Below, piece by piece: positions 29,350 to 39,021 of a DNA stretch of 64,000 nucleotides (positions are counted from its first letter, which is position 1; each line of letters starts with the position of its first letter). Under the pieces are notes generated by a model. The model did no database searches. It was not told the origin of the DNA and saw only the letters and a list, made by a program, of their open reading frames with translations. The position numbers and the translations under genes were made by a program. The stretch comes from Psychrobacter sp. JB385 (GTDB taxonomy: Bacteria > Pseudomonadota > Gammaproteobacteria > Pseudomonadales > Moraxellaceae), in the NCBI RefSeq assembly GCF_900163785.1, contig NZ_FUKN01000001.1:124001-188000 (forward strand), in the 5' to 3' direction.

Positions 29350-29417
29350 TGCCAGCATCATATTTTCTTGCTTGCTGTGCCTTCGCAGACAAAGGCTACG
29401 AAAATATATTGCTGGCA
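29350..29417. repeat. dispersed palindromic repeat, copy A
   Basis: 68-bp imperfect palindrome with terminal inverted repeats TGCCAGC / GCTGGCA. Its reverse complement matches copy C (51017-51084) over nearly the whole length, sharing for example TATATTTTCGTAG and GTCTGCGAAGGCA, and more weakly copy B (34884-34947). It lies between two minus-strand genes and codes for nothing evident. Confidence 0.75.
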
Positions 29418-29451
29418 ATGCCTTATTATGGTCGTACCTTTTTATGTAGGA

Positions 29452-30384
29452 TCAACTATGTTTATCAGCATCTTTCGATCCGCTCTGAGCCGCATCTTCA
29501 AACGCTTGCTTAAATAACTTGCCCAATAGATTGACATCGTCGACACGCGCATAGTTTAGGCGAGTGACAAAGGCAATATGACGATGTGGCCCTTCTTCTG
29601 CCAATGGTACTGCAACGGCGTTTTGATCTTGTAAATGCAGCTGATCCAGTGCCATCTCAGGCACCAATGTCGTTCCCATATTGGCAAGTGCCATCTGGAT
29701 AAGGGTATTGAGACTGGCATCTGAAAAACTGGATTTCATTTGTGTACGGTCGAAGTGGCAGACGGACAGCGTTTGGTCAGTTAGGCAATGCCCTTCACCC
29801 AATAGCATGAGATTGGCAGTGGCTAGCTCATCAGAATTGATGGTATCAAGTTTGGCATGCGCATCGTTTTTTGGAAAAACAGCAAAGAAATCTTCACTCC
29901 AAAACTCAAAACTGTGCAGGCCGTCTACTGCATACGGCAACGCAATGATAGCGGTATCAATATGACCATAACGCACTTGCTCAAGCAAACGCTCTGTTTG
30001 CTGCTCGACAATGCTCATACGAAACTCTGGATAATGAGTTCGTAGCGCAGGCAATACTTTTGGCAGTAAATAAGGAGCAATGGTTGGGATAATACCAACT
30101 GTCATGGGGTAGGCAAGCGCGGACTGATGGCTGTGCGCTCGTGTGGTCAAATCATTCACTTCAGAGAAGACCCGCTGCGCTCGGGCCAAAATATCTTCAC
30201 CGATTGGCGTGATCAATACTTGCTTGTTATTACGCTCAAAAATCTGTGTATCCAGTTGTTTTTCTAACTCTGCAATACCCAAGCTCAGCGCAGACTGCGA
30301 GATATTACAGTCTTCAGCAGCACGTTTAAAATGTCGGTGTTTGGCCACGGCTAGAGCAAATTCAAGTTGACGTAAAGTAATCAT
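29452..30384 (-). CDS. oxyR: OxyR, peroxide-sensing LysR-type regulator
   Basis: 310 residues. An N-terminal winged helix-turn-helix ('MITLRQLEFALAVAKHRHF', 'NISQSALSLGIAELEKQL') precedes a LysR effector domain. The two redox cysteines that form the peroxide-induced disulfide in OxyR appear as 'GHCLTDQTLSVC', nine positions apart as in E. coli C199/C208. The frame is open 29 codons further upstream, but an AGAGG site and LysR family length fix the ATG at 30384. It is divergent from ahpC, with ahpF nearby, consistent with direct control of peroxide defence. Confidence 0.92.
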   Translation of the reverse strand: MITLRQLEFALAVAKHRHFKRAAEDCNISQSALSLGIAELEKQLDTQIFERNNKQVLITPIGEDILARAQRVFSEVNDLTTRAHSHQSALAYPMTVGIIPTIAPYLLPKVLPALRTHYPEFRMSIVEQQTERLLEQVRYGHIDTAIIALPYAVDGLHSFEFWSEDFFAVFPKNDAHAKLDTINSDELATANLMLLGEGHCLTDQTLSVCHFDRTQMKSSFSDASLNTLIQMALANMGTTLVPEMALDQLHLQDQNAVAVPLAEEGPHRHIAFVTRLNYARVDDVNLLGKLFKQAFEDAAQSGSKDADKHS

Positions 30385-30713
30385 AAGACCTCTTCTATTA
30401 ATGGGCTTTCGGTGTAGTTTATGATATTGCTTGACTCGACACGATAGTTCGAGACCATTATTCGAAATCATTAGCTCTTCAGGTTCTTAATAAAACTGTC
30501 ACTTATCTATAGTAAGCTGAGAATAAAAAGTAGAGAGAATAGTTTAACAAGTTTAATAAAACAAAACATCACATTAAAAAGTTTTAACTGGATTAACGAT
30601 AGAATTCGCGTATAGTTTGTCAGGTAGCCCAGAACGTAGAAGGCTTAATAGAAAAACCAAACAACTATGTTCTATATTATGTTCCACTTAACTTAACAAT
30701 AAAGGAGCCAATC
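30385..30713. promoter_or_regulatory. oxyR-ahpC divergent control region
   Basis: About 330 bases between divergent oxyR and ahpC, expected to hold OxyR sites. ATAG/CTAT-type half-sites occur (for example ATCTATAG near 30515 and GATAGAATTCGCGTATAG near 30599), but I cannot define a full operator by eye. Confidence 0.4.
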
Positions 30714-31280
30714 ATGGCGTCTATTATCAACCAAGAAATCCCAGAATTTTCAGCAGATGCGTATGTAAATGGTGAGTTCAAAACCATCACATCAGAAGAT
30801 GTAAAAGGCAACTGGGCGATTTTCCTATTTTACCCAGCTGATTTCACGTTTGTTTGCCCAACTGAGCTAGAAGACATGGCTGCTCATTATGACGAGCTAA
30901 AAGGTTTGGGCGTAGAAGTATACTCAGTATCTACTGACACGCATTTCACGCACAAAGCATGGCATGATTCTTCAGAAGCGATCGGTAAAGTACAGTATCC
31001 AATGATCGGCGATCCTACTGGTAAAATCACTCGTGGCTTCAACGTCATGATTGAAGAAGCCGGTTTGGCTGAGCGCGGTACATTCTTAGTGGATCCTGAT
31101 GGCTTGATTCAAGTCGCTGAAATCCATGCTGGCGGTATCGGCCGTAGTGCAAAAGACATGCTACGTAAAGTAAAAGCAGCTCAGTACGTTCGTGAAAACG
31201 ACGGCGAAGTTTGCCCAGCAGCTTGGGAACAAGGCGGTGACACATTGAAGCCAAGTCTTGATCTTGTTGGTAAAATCTAA
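30714..31280 (+). CDS. ahpC: AhpC, alkyl hydroperoxide reductase peroxiredoxin subunit
   Basis: 188 residues, the usual length of AhpC. The peroxidatic Cys is in '[12 protein letters not shown]' (around residue 47) and the resolving Cys in '[11 protein letters not shown]' near the C-terminus, so it is a typical 2-Cys peroxiredoxin reducing H2O2 and organic peroxides. AAAGGAG precedes the ATG. It is divergent from oxyR and closed by its own terminator. The reductase ahpF is not in the same operon but lies about 870 bases downstream. Confidence 0.96.
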   Translation: MASIINQEIPEFSADAYVNGEFKTITSEDVKGNWAIFLFYPADFTFVCPTELEDMAAHYDELKGLGVEVYSVSTDTHFTHKAWHDSSEAIGKVQYPMIGDPTGKITRGFNVMIEEAGLAERGTFLVDPDGLIQVAEIHAGGIGRSAKDMLRKVKAAQYVRENDGEVCPAAWEQGGDTLKPSLDLVGKI

Positions 31281-31324
31281 TATTTAAACCATTATCTTAT
31301 AAAGATAATTATTAAATATAGTAA

Positions 31325-31357
31325 AGGCTCTATCAGCAATGATAGAGCCTTTTTTTA
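31325..31357 (+). terminator. intrinsic terminator after ahpC
   Basis: Perfect 10-bp stem AGGCTCTATC / GATAGAGCCT with a 6-base loop, followed by seven T. Confidence 0.93.
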
Positions 31358-31427
31358 ATGGTCTCAATATGGTATGTAACGACAGGGTTTTATAACATTA
31401 ACGTCGTATTCCAAAATTCAATATGGT

Positions 31428-31679
31428 TTACTCGCTCAAAGCGTGTGGTTTATTTTTCTCAATCACTCTATAAATCTCATCTTTGAGATGCAATTTTCGT
31501 CGCTTCATATGTTCTATTTCTTCTTCGCGACTGGCATGCTGTATCACGTCCTTCTCAAGCTGGTTGATTTGCTGATCCAGCTCAGTATGCTCATCAAAGA
31601 TACTCGCAAAATGGCTGTCTTTTTGCTTGAGTTCAGCAATAATCTCTTTATTGTCTTGAAATGTTTCCGTCTTTCTCAT
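31428..31679 (-). CDS. YdcH/DUF465-like small coiled-coil protein
   Basis: 83 residues, highly charged and helical, with 'HFASIFDEHTELDQQINQLE' and 'RRKLHLKDEIYRVI' as in the YdcH (DUF465) family, whose members are short helical hairpins of unknown role. An AGGA precedes the ATG. It lies between ahpC and ahpF on the opposite strand, so it separates the two peroxidase genes. Confidence 0.78.
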   Translation of the reverse strand: MRKTETFQDNKEIIAELKQKDSHFASIFDEHTELDQQINQLEKDVIQHASREEEIEHMKRRKLHLKDEIYRVIEKNKPHALSE

Positions 31680-32145
31680 CTGGTCATCCTTATTATGAGG
31701 CGCAAATTTGTGACAAGCGATCGCGCAGTATGGTTAAGATTCTAAGACTTAAATAGTATTAAGGCAGAAAACTATCTGACTCAATATCAGCAAAAAAACT
31801 TTTAAAGCGCACATACAAAAGCCAATTTGCTATCGGGGTAGTAAGGCAATTTTCCTGCTACCTTTATTCGATTGTAGCGAAAAAACACCCTTGATACTAC
31901 GACAATAAATCGTCTGTAGGTTTGTATTTAATTTAATTATTTGATTTATGATTGGTTTTATAAAAGATAAGGTTTGAGTTTCTCAGCTTGCTCATGCTGC
32001 CAGAACCTATGATAATAGTGACATCAAAGGGCATTACTCCATTGTCCAAACCGTTTTAAATAAAATAACTCACATTGACTGATTAACATTTAAGTACGCA
32101 ACGAGACAGTTGCCGTTACATATCCAGTAATAATAAGGAACAAAT
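31680..32145. promoter_or_regulatory. ahpF upstream region
   Basis: About 465 bases of AT-rich non-coding DNA between divergent ydcH-like and ahpF genes. Presumably contains the ahpF promoter and possibly OxyR sites; no individual element could be assigned by eye. Confidence 0.4.
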
Positions 32146-33723
32146 ATGATAGATCAAGGTTTATTAGATGCGGTAAAGAGCTATAGCGAAAACATGACTC
32201 GTCCTATTACCTTTGTATTGGGTAGAGGTGAGCATGGTAAACGCGCTGAGCTCATTGATTTTTTGACCAAAATCGCAGGCACGACTGATAAAATTAATTT
32301 CGATGCAGAAGCGACTGATGACAGCTTGCCAAGCGCGATCAGTTTTAAAGTAGTAAGTCACATTGATGGCGCATCGACCGATACAGGTATCGTCTTTAGC
32401 GGTATTCCTGGCGGGCATGAGTTCACGTCATTGATTTTGGCAATCCTACAAGCGGGTGGTCATACGCTGAAATTGGACGAGGGTATCCAAAAGCTGGTCA
32501 AGCGCTTTAATAAGCCGTTACAGTTTCAGACCTACGTATCATTATCGTGCCATAGCTGCCCAGAAGTAGTACAAGCGTTGAATCAATTTGCGCTGTTAAA
32601 CGATGGCATAAGCAATGAGATGATCGATGGCGCGCTATTCCAAGAGCAAGTAGAAGCAAACAAAATCCAAGGTGTACCGGCCGTATTCTTGAATGGTAAG
32701 CCGTTTGCTAATGGGTTAATCGACACGGCCAAACTGATTGGAAAATTACAAGAGCAGTTTCCTGATTTGTTGGCAGACGTGGAAGACGACGCTGAGCAAT
32801 TAGAGCAGCAAGATGTCACTATCATCGGTGCAGGTCCTGCGGGCGTGGCAGCAGCTATTTATACCGCGCGTAAAGGTCTTAAAGTCACCATGGTCGCTGA
32901 TCGCATCGGTGGACAGGTCAAAGACACGCAAGATATCGAAAACTTAATCTCTGTGCCTTTAACCAACGGTACTGATTTATCGACCAATTTCGTCAAGCAT
33001 TTGGCTGAATACAATATCACGTTAAAAGAGCATGTGAGTGTCAAAGATATCGGCGAGACGGAAGAAGAAAACTACAGTATCAACCTAAATACTGGTGAGA
33101 CGTTTGAGACGCGCAGTATTATCTTGGCGACAGGTGCCCAGTGGCGTAAGCTTGGCGTACCGGGCGAAGAAGAAAATATCGGTAAAGGCGTGGCGTTTTG
33201 TGCCCACTGTGACGGCCCATTCTTCAAGGGTAAAGACATCTCAGTCATTGGCGGTGGTAACTCAGGCGTTGAGGCTGCGCTAGATTTGGCTGGTATCGTC
33301 AAGCATGTCACGGTTTTAGAGTTCGCTGATGAGTTAAAAGCGGATCAAGTATTGATCAATAAAGCCAAAGAAAAATCCAATATCGAATTCATCACTGGTG
33401 CTGCGACTCAAGAGATCAAAGCGACTGATGGCAAAGTATCGTCCATCGTCTATCAAGATCGTAGCACGGGTGAGACGCATGAGCGTGATTTATCAGGCGT
33501 GTTTGTACAGATTGGTCTTGTGCCAAATACTGGATTTATCAAAGGCTTTGTCGATTTAAACCGCTTTGGTGAGATTGAGATCGATGAGCGCTGCCGTACT
33601 GATCGCAAAGGCATCTTTGCTTGTGGTGACGTGACTACCGTACCGTTTAAGCAAATCAATATTGCAATGGGTGAGGGTAGTAAAGCGGCATTGTCAGCAT
33701 TTGAATATTTGGTTATGCAGTAA
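32146..33723 (+). CDS. ahpF: AhpF, NADH-dependent reductase of AhpC
   Basis: 525 residues, usual AhpF length. The N-terminal double-thioredoxin domain carries '[12 protein letters not shown]' (CxxC). The FAD site '[19 protein letters not shown]' and NAD site '[19 protein letters not shown]' follow, and the thioredoxin-reductase-like redox pair is in '[11 protein letters not shown]'. The C-terminal '[16 protein letters not shown]' is typical. It transfers electrons from NADH to AhpC. It lies on the same strand as ahpC but in a separate transcription unit with its own long upstream region. Confidence 0.96.
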   Translation: MIDQGLLDAVKSYSENMTRPITFVLGRGEHGKRAELIDFLTKIAGTTDKINFDAEATDDSLPSAISFKVVSHIDGASTDTGIVFSGIPGGHEFTSLILAILQAGGHTLKLDEGIQKLVKRFNKPLQFQTYVSLSCHSCPEVVQALNQFALLNDGISNEMIDGALFQEQVEANKIQGVPAVFLNGKPFANGLIDTAKLIGKLQEQFPDLLADVEDDAEQLEQQDVTIIGAGPAGVAAAIYTARKGLKVTMVADRIGGQVKDTQDIENLISVPLTNGTDLSTNFVKHLAEYNITLKEHVSVKDIGETEEENYSINLNTGETFETRSIILATGAQWRKLGVPGEEENIGKGVAFCAHCDGPFFKGKDISVIGGGNSGVEAALDLAGIVKHVTVLEFADELKADQVLINKAKEKSNIEFITGAATQEIKATDGKVSSIVYQDRSTGETHERDLSGVFVQIGLVPNTGFIKGFVDLNRFGEIEIDERCRTDRKGIFACGDVTTVPFKQINIAMGEGSKAALSAFEYLVMQ

Positions 33724-33742
33724 GTTATATAGCTTCAGATAA

Positions 33743-33775
33743 GAAAAAACCACCTCAAATGAGGTGGTTTTTTTT
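33743..33775. terminator. bidirectional terminator between ahpF and SBF transporter gene
   Basis: 9-bp stem AACCACCTC / GAGGTGGTT with an AAAT loop, A-run on the left and T-run on the right. It serves both convergent genes. Confidence 0.92.
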
Positions 33776-33782
33776 GGCACGA

Positions 33783-34646
33783 TTATCCGCTCTTGTTTCG
33801 AATCAAAGCAATAACGGGTAACGCCACCACATACATCAAAACCCCATACACAGCAGCAGGTAGGGCAATGGCTGGCAGACCTGCTGCTGTACCCATAATA
33901 ATGGGCGCAAGAGTAATGGCTGTCGTGCTGTTTTGAATACTGGTTTCTATCGAGATGGTTTTGGTATCGAACCAGCTCAGCTTAAATAACTGAGAGGTCA
34001 AAATACTTAAGACAAACAAGCCCATAATCATCAATATAAGCTCTACGCCAATATTGGCAAGTTGCGACTGTAGTAGTGCCCAATTAGAGGCAATAGCAGC
34101 AAAAACAATCAACACAAAGAAGATACTGGCTAAGCCGTTTAGAGTACCGCTTCTACGTATCATAAAGTTAGTGAACTTATAGCGCGCGAGCATACCCAGC
34201 GTAACAGGTAATGTCGTTAGTAAGAACATTACTAATCCAATTTTTACAGCGCTGATGGAGCCTGCTTGATCTTGCATAAAGTGGTCAAAGGCTACGGTGA
34301 TAAAGATGGGCAACGTCAAGACTGATAACAAACTGACCACGCCTGTGAGTGCAACCGATAGCGCCACATTACCTTTGGCATAATAGGTGAGAATATTACT
34401 GGTGACACCGCCTGGACAAAAACTGATTAACATAATGCCAAAAGCCATGGCAGGTGGTGGCACCATGACCAGCACTACCACCAATGCGACTAATGGCACG
34501 AATATCACTTGATTGACCAAACCCACAAAAAACGCTTTGGGATGACTGGCGATTACCTTGAAGTCACTGGGTTTTAGCCCTGTGCCTAAAGTAAACATGA
34601 TGTAGGCAAGTGCCAGTGGAAGTAAAGCGAGGGCCGTATTATCCAT
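33783..34646 (-). CDS. bile acid:sodium symporter (SBF) family transporter
   Basis: 287 residues with about nine to ten hydrophobic helices. Family segments include 'YIMFTLGTGLKPSDF' at the N-terminus, 'LISFCPGGVTSNILTYYAKG' in the middle, and 'SIETSIQNSTTAITLAPII' (the conserved E-xx-QN). These features point to the YocS/PanS branch, whose substrates are bile acids, pantoate or other organic anions. An open frame reaches 18 codons further upstream, but AAGGAA precedes the ATG at 34646. Substrate cannot be read from the sequence. Confidence 0.85.
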   Translation of the reverse strand: MDNTALALLPLALAYIMFTLGTGLKPSDFKVIASHPKAFFVGLVNQVIFVPLVALVVVLVMVPPPAMAFGIMLISFCPGGVTSNILTYYAKGNVALSVALTGVVSLLSVLTLPIFITVAFDHFMQDQAGSISAVKIGLVMFLLTTLPVTLGMLARYKFTNFMIRRSGTLNGLASIFFVLIVFAAIASNWALLQSQLANIGVELILMIMGLFVLSILTSQLFKLSWFDTKTISIETSIQNSTTAITLAPIIMGTAAGLPAIALPAAVYGVLMYVVALPVIALIRNKSG

Positions 34647-35008
34647 AAAACATTCCTTGTAAAATGACACTCCAGTTAGGACGATTTTTATATCGCTCAC
34701 ATTCCTTGTGACGATATTTTTTAGCAGCTATCTGTAAATTATCGGTAGGCTACCTCTAGGCTAGGTAAGGTTACAAAAGACGATAACATACGACAAGAAG
34801 GGTCTTCTAATACTAAAACTGTCGTAGTAGTCCATATTGCTATCGTTAATCCTAAATAAAAAGGTGCAACAATGATTATGGACTGCTAACGATAGATATA
34901 CGTAGCTTCTGTTTGCGAAGGCATAGCAAAAAATTATAACGTTGACAGCACCGTATTTACTTTCTATGGGACTGACTATATCTCATCATTTATGATGTTT
35001 TTATCAGG
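34647..35008. other. intergenic region containing dispersed repeat copy B
   Basis: About 360 bases between two minus-strand genes. It holds the repeat listed at 34884-34947 and otherwise nothing recognisable. Confidence 0.5.
34884..34947. repeat. dispersed palindromic repeat, copy B (degenerate)
   Basis: 64 bp with ends TGCTAAC / GTTGACA. The central CGTAGCTTCTGTTTGCGAAG and GGCATAGCAA align with copy C (51017-51084) in the same orientation and with the reverse complement of copy A (29350-29417). More diverged than the other two. Confidence 0.6.
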
Positions 35009-35752
35009 TTAATTTGCCAATACGCCAGACAGCGAAATGATCTCACCTGACTCGTCCTCCGTGATAATCCGTGTCTCTTTTAAGGCAGATGTGATCCAAG
35101 CTTGTAGATGCAGATTATTGCGCATCGTTTGGCAGTATTGCTGAGTGGTTGGTTGTAATGCCAGTCCAGAAGCCTTGGCATAGGTTTGTAATCGCAGTAC
35201 CACTGGTGCAAAGAAAGCATCGGCCACCGTAAAGCATCCAAATAGGTAGCTGTCTGATGAACGCTCTTGCAAGCAATCTGCAAAGATAGCCTCGATACGC
35301 GCAACATCAGCTAAGCAAGCGCTACTTAGCTGTATCTTTGCTGTTGCTCTGATATTCATTGGCATCTCATTACGAATACCCGTCAGTCCTGAATGCATCT
35401 CTGCCACGATACTTTGGCAGTAAGCGCTGTCTACTCTATGACGATTGTTGTCCTTATTTACCTCAGATTTAAGGTTTCCTGTCCAAATGTCTTTGTCTGT
35501 CAAAAAACTATTGGCATACATAGCAATCGCTAACGTGTCCCAAACCGTGACTTTTTGATCGCCTTCACCACTGACAAGGACAGGTACTTTACCCGTTGGT
35601 GCATGCGCTTCAAGTATGGGTAGTGCTGATTCATCAAACAGCTCAATGGACTGCTCTTCAAACTCAATCTCAAAGGCTTTCAAGAGTAGCCACGCACGTA
35701 GCGACCAAGAAGAGTAGTTTTTGTTGCCGATAATAAGTAAGGGCTTTGACAT
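35009..35752 (-). CDS. glutathione S-transferase family protein
   Basis: 247 residues. The N-terminal thioredoxin-like domain begins 'PLLIIGNKNYSSWSLRAWLL', where the Ser of NYSSWS is the likely catalytic position, followed by 'PTGKVPVLVSGEG' (cis-Pro). The all-helical C-terminal domain includes 'FGCFTVADAFFAPVVLRL', typical of this GST subgroup. Cytoplasmic; probably conjugates or reduces electrophiles with glutathione. AGGTCA precedes the ATG. Single gene. Confidence 0.87.
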   Translation of the reverse strand: MSKPLLIIGNKNYSSWSLRAWLLLKAFEIEFEEQSIELFDESALPILEAHAPTGKVPVLVSGEGDQKVTVWDTLAIAMYANSFLTDKDIWTGNLKSEVNKDNNRHRVDSAYCQSIVAEMHSGLTGIRNEMPMNIRATAKIQLSSACLADVARIEAIFADCLQERSSDSYLFGCFTVADAFFAPVVLRLQTYAKASGLALQPTTQQYCQTMRNNLHLQAWITSALKETRIITEDESGEIISLSGVLAN

Positions 35753-36079
35753 GATAGTGACCTGTAAACGGAGAAGAATAGAGGGTCAATACGTCAAGAG
35801 TTCGACATGTTAACTGATGCAAAATTCTGATGCTGCCTATGAGATATTCAAGGATTTATACTTATTTGTAAAGCAAACATTGTTTTAATCTTGGCAAACA
35901 GCCTGATGCGGTATTATTTGTAAGTTAGGAAGGTTGATTGAACCGATAGAAGGTGAAAAGTTAGGTTTTATATTTGCTTGGTATATCCTTGATCTATACT
36001 AAAACTAACATAATTTCGCAGCAATTTTTTTTGTTATGATAACCAGACAAATATGAGGCTAGATCAAGGCGTGCTGATA
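35753..36079. other. intergenic region upstream of the SIR2-TPR gene
   Basis: About 325 bases of AT-rich sequence between divergent genes. I see no repeat, tRNA or att-like site that would mark an island border. Confidence 0.4.
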
Positions 36080-38293
36080 ATGAAAAGTTCTGATTATTTA
36101 TACACAGTGGAAGATTTGGCTCAGTTTATGGACATCTCTAAAAAGGCTGGAAATCCTTTTATATTTATTACAGGGGCGGGATGTTCGGTGACAGCAGATA
36201 TTCCTTTAGCTAAAGAAATTGTGTCAGAGCTGAATGAAATTTTTGCTTTAGAATTAAAACCCTTATCTGATAAAGACCGTAAAGATTATGGTAAATGCAT
36301 GGGACGTCTTGAGACTTCTAAACGTCGAGAATATCTACAAAACTACATTGGCAAAGCAAAAATTAATTGGGCGCATATCGCTTTGGCCTGCCTAATGAAA
36401 GAGGGATACATTCGCCGTGTCCTAACATTTAATTTTGATAATTTGTTGGCTCGTAGCTGCGGATTACTTGGGCAATATCCACCGACTTATGATTTCACTG
36501 CCGCTAACTTAAATCTGCATCGTCTGATTGATGATCCTGCTATCGTGCATTTACATGGACAGGGGCACGGTTTTGTCCAATTAAATACAGAATCTGAGAC
36601 GGAAGAACATGCGGCGCGTCTCAAAGAATTTGTCGCTCATACTTTGAGTGAATCACCTACACTATTTATTGGCTATAGTGGCAGCAACGACGCATTTCTA
36701 CCACAAATTGAAGAGCAGTTCAGTGATCAGCATCGGCTTTTTTGGGTCGATATGAATGATAAAGCACCAGAGCATCTACAACAAAAACTTTTAACATCGA
36801 GCCTAGCACATTATATGAGCTGTAAAAACGGTGCAGATTTATTCCTTATTGAATTAGCACAAAAGCTGGAGTGTTTTCCACCTACTATATTTGTTGACCC
36901 CTATCAACATGTGTTAGATGAGCTAGATGAAGTTGCAGATTATCCAGTGCTAAAGCATGATCACTTAGATGATAGAAAGGAAAGCCAGCTAACTCAATCT
37001 GATACCAGCACTCAAGATATTTTGCTAGAAACTAAAAATAGGCTCAAAGAAGTACAGCAGCAAGATAAAGAGAGAGAACATGATTTTTTACAGGAGTATT
37101 TGCAAGGTGATTATGAAGGAGCTGTAAAAGCGTTAGAAGAAAAGCAACAGCTCAATATTGAACAGTCTTTGTGGCTAGCACGTTCTTATCTTAGTCTAGC
37201 ATTGGAAGAGCCGAACGAATTAGAAAAAATAAGAATATATGAAAAATTGATTGATAAGTTTAAGGAAAGTGTTGAAATAGACATACAAGAACAGGTTGGG
37301 AGTGCTCTTGTGAATAAAGCCGTCGCATTGGGTGAGCTTCAGCAGCCATATGATGAAATTAAGACCTATGATGAGCTTGTCACACGCTTTTCTGATAGTA
37401 ATAATCTTGTTTTAAGAGAACATGTAGCAGTAGCATTGTTGAACAAAACCGTAGCACTCTATGAATTTGGACAGTTAGATAAGGCGGTTGAAGTTTGTGA
37501 TGAGATCATCGCACGATTTTCTGATAGTGATGAAACTATTTTGCAAAAGCAAATAGCCAAAGCACTACTGAACAAAGCTGTTGCATTAGGGAGACTCAAA
37601 CAATTGAATAAAGCTGTCGAAGTGTGTGATGAGCTTATCGTACGATTTTCTGATAGTGATGAGCTTACTTTCCAAGAACAGGTAGCAAAAGCAGCATTTA
37701 ACAAAGCTGTTGCAACTGAAAAACTTGGGCAGTTAGATCAGGCTATTGAAATTTACGATGAGCTTATCGTACGATTTTCTGATAGTGATGAGCTTATTTT
37801 CCAAGAGCAAGTAGCAAAAGCGCTACTTAACAAAGGCAGTATACTTACCGAACTTGAGCAGTCAGATAAGTCTGTTCAGGTTTATAATGAACTTATTGCA
37901 AAATTTGGTGAGAGTAATGAAGTTGGTTTACAAGAATTATTGTCGGTAGCATTTAACAATATAGGCTATTTAAGGTTACTGGCGGCGAAGAAGCACTGGC
38001 AAAAAAATCCAAGTATTGCAAAGGATTATCTGGATACAGCACTAAAGTGCTTCTCGAAAGCTATAACAAAATCTTCAAGGGACGACCACGCTTTAATTTT
38101 AGGTAATTTAGCTTACACCGAATTTTTACAAGGAGATATGGCTGAATCTGAAATACTTTTACGTAAGGTGTTACAACAAGGTGGACAGTCTCTTTATAAC
38201 CAAGTATTAGAAGATATTAATAAATACACAATAGATCCTGACATTAATTTTAAAACTTTACTAGAAAAACTTTGGAATGAAATAAATAAGTAA
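36080..38293 (+). CDS. SIR2-domain protein with TPR-like repeats, possible anti-phage NADase effector
   Basis: About 737 residues. The N-terminal SIR2-like domain (about 1-270) shows 'FITGAGCSVTADIPLAK' (GAGxS NAD loop), 'LTFNFDNLL' (place of TQNID), catalytic-type His in 'IVHLHGQGHG' and 'LFIGYSGSNDAF'. A charged linker follows, then six consecutive 43-residue helical repeats of the type 'DELIVRFSDSDEL...NKAVA' from 37241, and a helical C-terminus. SIR2 domains fused to TPR or STAND sensors are common in bacterial immunity, where they deplete NAD on infection; that role is inferred. ATG 36080 has AAGG upstream; ATG 36053 has no visible site. The gene is solitary, AT-rich, and ends in a strong terminator. 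Confidence 0.75.
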   Translation: MKSSDYLYTVEDLAQFMDISKKAGNPFIFITGAGCSVTADIPLAKEIVSELNEIFALELKPLSDKDRKDYGKCMGRLETSKRREYLQNYIGKAKINWAHIALACLMKEGYIRRVLTFNFDNLLARSCGLLGQYPPTYDFTAANLNLHRLIDDPAIVHLHGQGHGFVQLNTESETEEHAARLKEFVAHTLSESPTLFIGYSGSNDAFLPQIEEQFSDQHRLFWVDMNDKAPEHLQQKLLTSSLAHYMSCKNGADLFLIELAQKLECFPPTIFVDPYQHVLDELDEVADYPVLKHDHLDDRKESQLTQSDTSTQDILLETKNRLKEVQQQDKEREHDFLQEYLQGDYEGAVKALEEKQQLNIEQSLWLARSYLSLALEEPNELEKIRIYEKLIDKFKESVEIDIQEQVGSALVNKAVALGELQQPYDEIKTYDELVTRFSDSNNLVLREHVAVALLNKTVALYEFGQLDKAVEVCDEIIARFSDSDETILQKQIAKALLNKAVALGRLKQLNKAVEVCDELIVRFSDSDELTFQEQVAKAAFNKAVATEKLGQLDQAIEIYDELIVRFSDSDELIFQEQVAKALLNKGSILTELEQSDKSVQVYNELIAKFGESNEVGLQELLSVAFNNIGYLRLLAAKKHWQKNPSIAKDYLDTALKCFSKAITKSSRDDHALILGNLAYTEFLQGDMAESEILLRKVLQQGGQSLYNQVLEDINKYTIDPDINFKTLLEKLWNEINK
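37241..38014 (+). repeat. six tandem 129-bp coding repeats (43-residue TPR-like units)
   Basis: Units begin at 37241, 37370, 37499, 37628, 37757 and 37886, exactly 129 bases apart. The third to fifth are the most alike in DNA, sharing for example CGATTTTCTGATAGTGATGA. Inside the SIR2-TPR gene. Confidence 0.85.
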
Positions 38294-38320
38294 GTATAAA
38301 AATATTGCGTACTGCTTAAA

Positions 38321-38362
38321 GAAAACGCCCATCCAAATTTTGGACGGGCGTTTTCGTTTTTT
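38321..38362. terminator. bidirectional terminator between SIR2-TPR and DUF442 genes
   Basis: Long stem GAAAACGCCC-A-TCCA / TGGA-C-GGGCGTTTTC with a small AT loop and a T-rich tail on the right. It suits convergent genes. Confidence 0.9.
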
Positions 38363-38390
38363 AAGCCATTAAACATATGTTAGATTCGTA

Positions 38391-38723
38391 TCAGTCGTCT
38401 AACATATCCATTCGCTTTGCAGCTTCATAGATACCGTTTGAGCGATTGCCTGTACGGCAAAAGATAAGCATCGGCTGCTCGGCTTGGTTAAAAAAGTCTG
38501 CAAATGCTTCAACGTGGGTTTGATTGAGCTCATTACCCGCAAATGATATTTCTTTATAAGCAAGGCCAGCTTCTTTAGCAGCCGCTTCAATCTCAGCGCT
38601 GGTCGGTTGATTTGGCTCTTCGCCATCTGGACGGTTATTGATGATGGTTTTAAAACCATTTTCGGCGATCATCGGTACTTGGTCTGGGGTGATTTGTCCA
38701 GTAAAACTGACTTGATGACTCAT
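38391..38723 (-). CDS. DUF442 (TIGR01244-like) sulfurtransferase/phosphatase-fold protein
   Basis: 110 residues. It matches the DUF442 family ('SFTGQITPDQVPMIAENGFK', 'NNRPDGEEPNQPT') and has a P-loop-like active site 'IFCRTGNRSNG' with Cys and Arg placed as in dual-specificity phosphatases and rhodanese-like enzymes. DUF442 domains are fused to the persulfide dioxygenase in Blh proteins, where they act in hydrogen-sulfide detoxification. AAGGA precedes the ATG. It lies near a second DUF442 gene, SulP and the persulfide dioxygenase, which supports a sulfur role. Confidence 0.83.
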   Translation of the reverse strand: MSHQVSFTGQITPDQVPMIAENGFKTIINNRPDGEEPNQPTSAEIEAAAKEAGLAYKEISFAGNELNQTHVEAFADFFNQAEQPMLIFCRTGNRSNGIYEAAKRMDMLDD

Positions 38724-39021
38724 AAGTGATCCTTATTATTTTCTATAGTAGGAAAAGACAGTTGGTATAAAAGCACAATGTCTAAGCATAAGTTAAATGG
38801 GTCGCTTTCTAAAGGCAAAGAACGTAAACAACAGCAAACAATGTGACAGCTTTGACCGTAGCCTTTATACTCAACTTTTCTATATACAACCAAGATAAAA
38901 GTAGTACGTAAAATTATCATATTCTACCAAGATAAATATCGTTGCTGGCTGCTTGCAAGCATGACAGAGGCGACGCTGACAGTTACCTCAGTAGAACCGT
39001 ATACTTTTTAAAATAGAATGA

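Noticed and set aside
35753..38362. Integrative island borders around the SIR2-TPR gene
   Set aside because: No integrase, tRNA end, direct repeats or transposase are present nearby, so only a single-gene insertion can be suspected.
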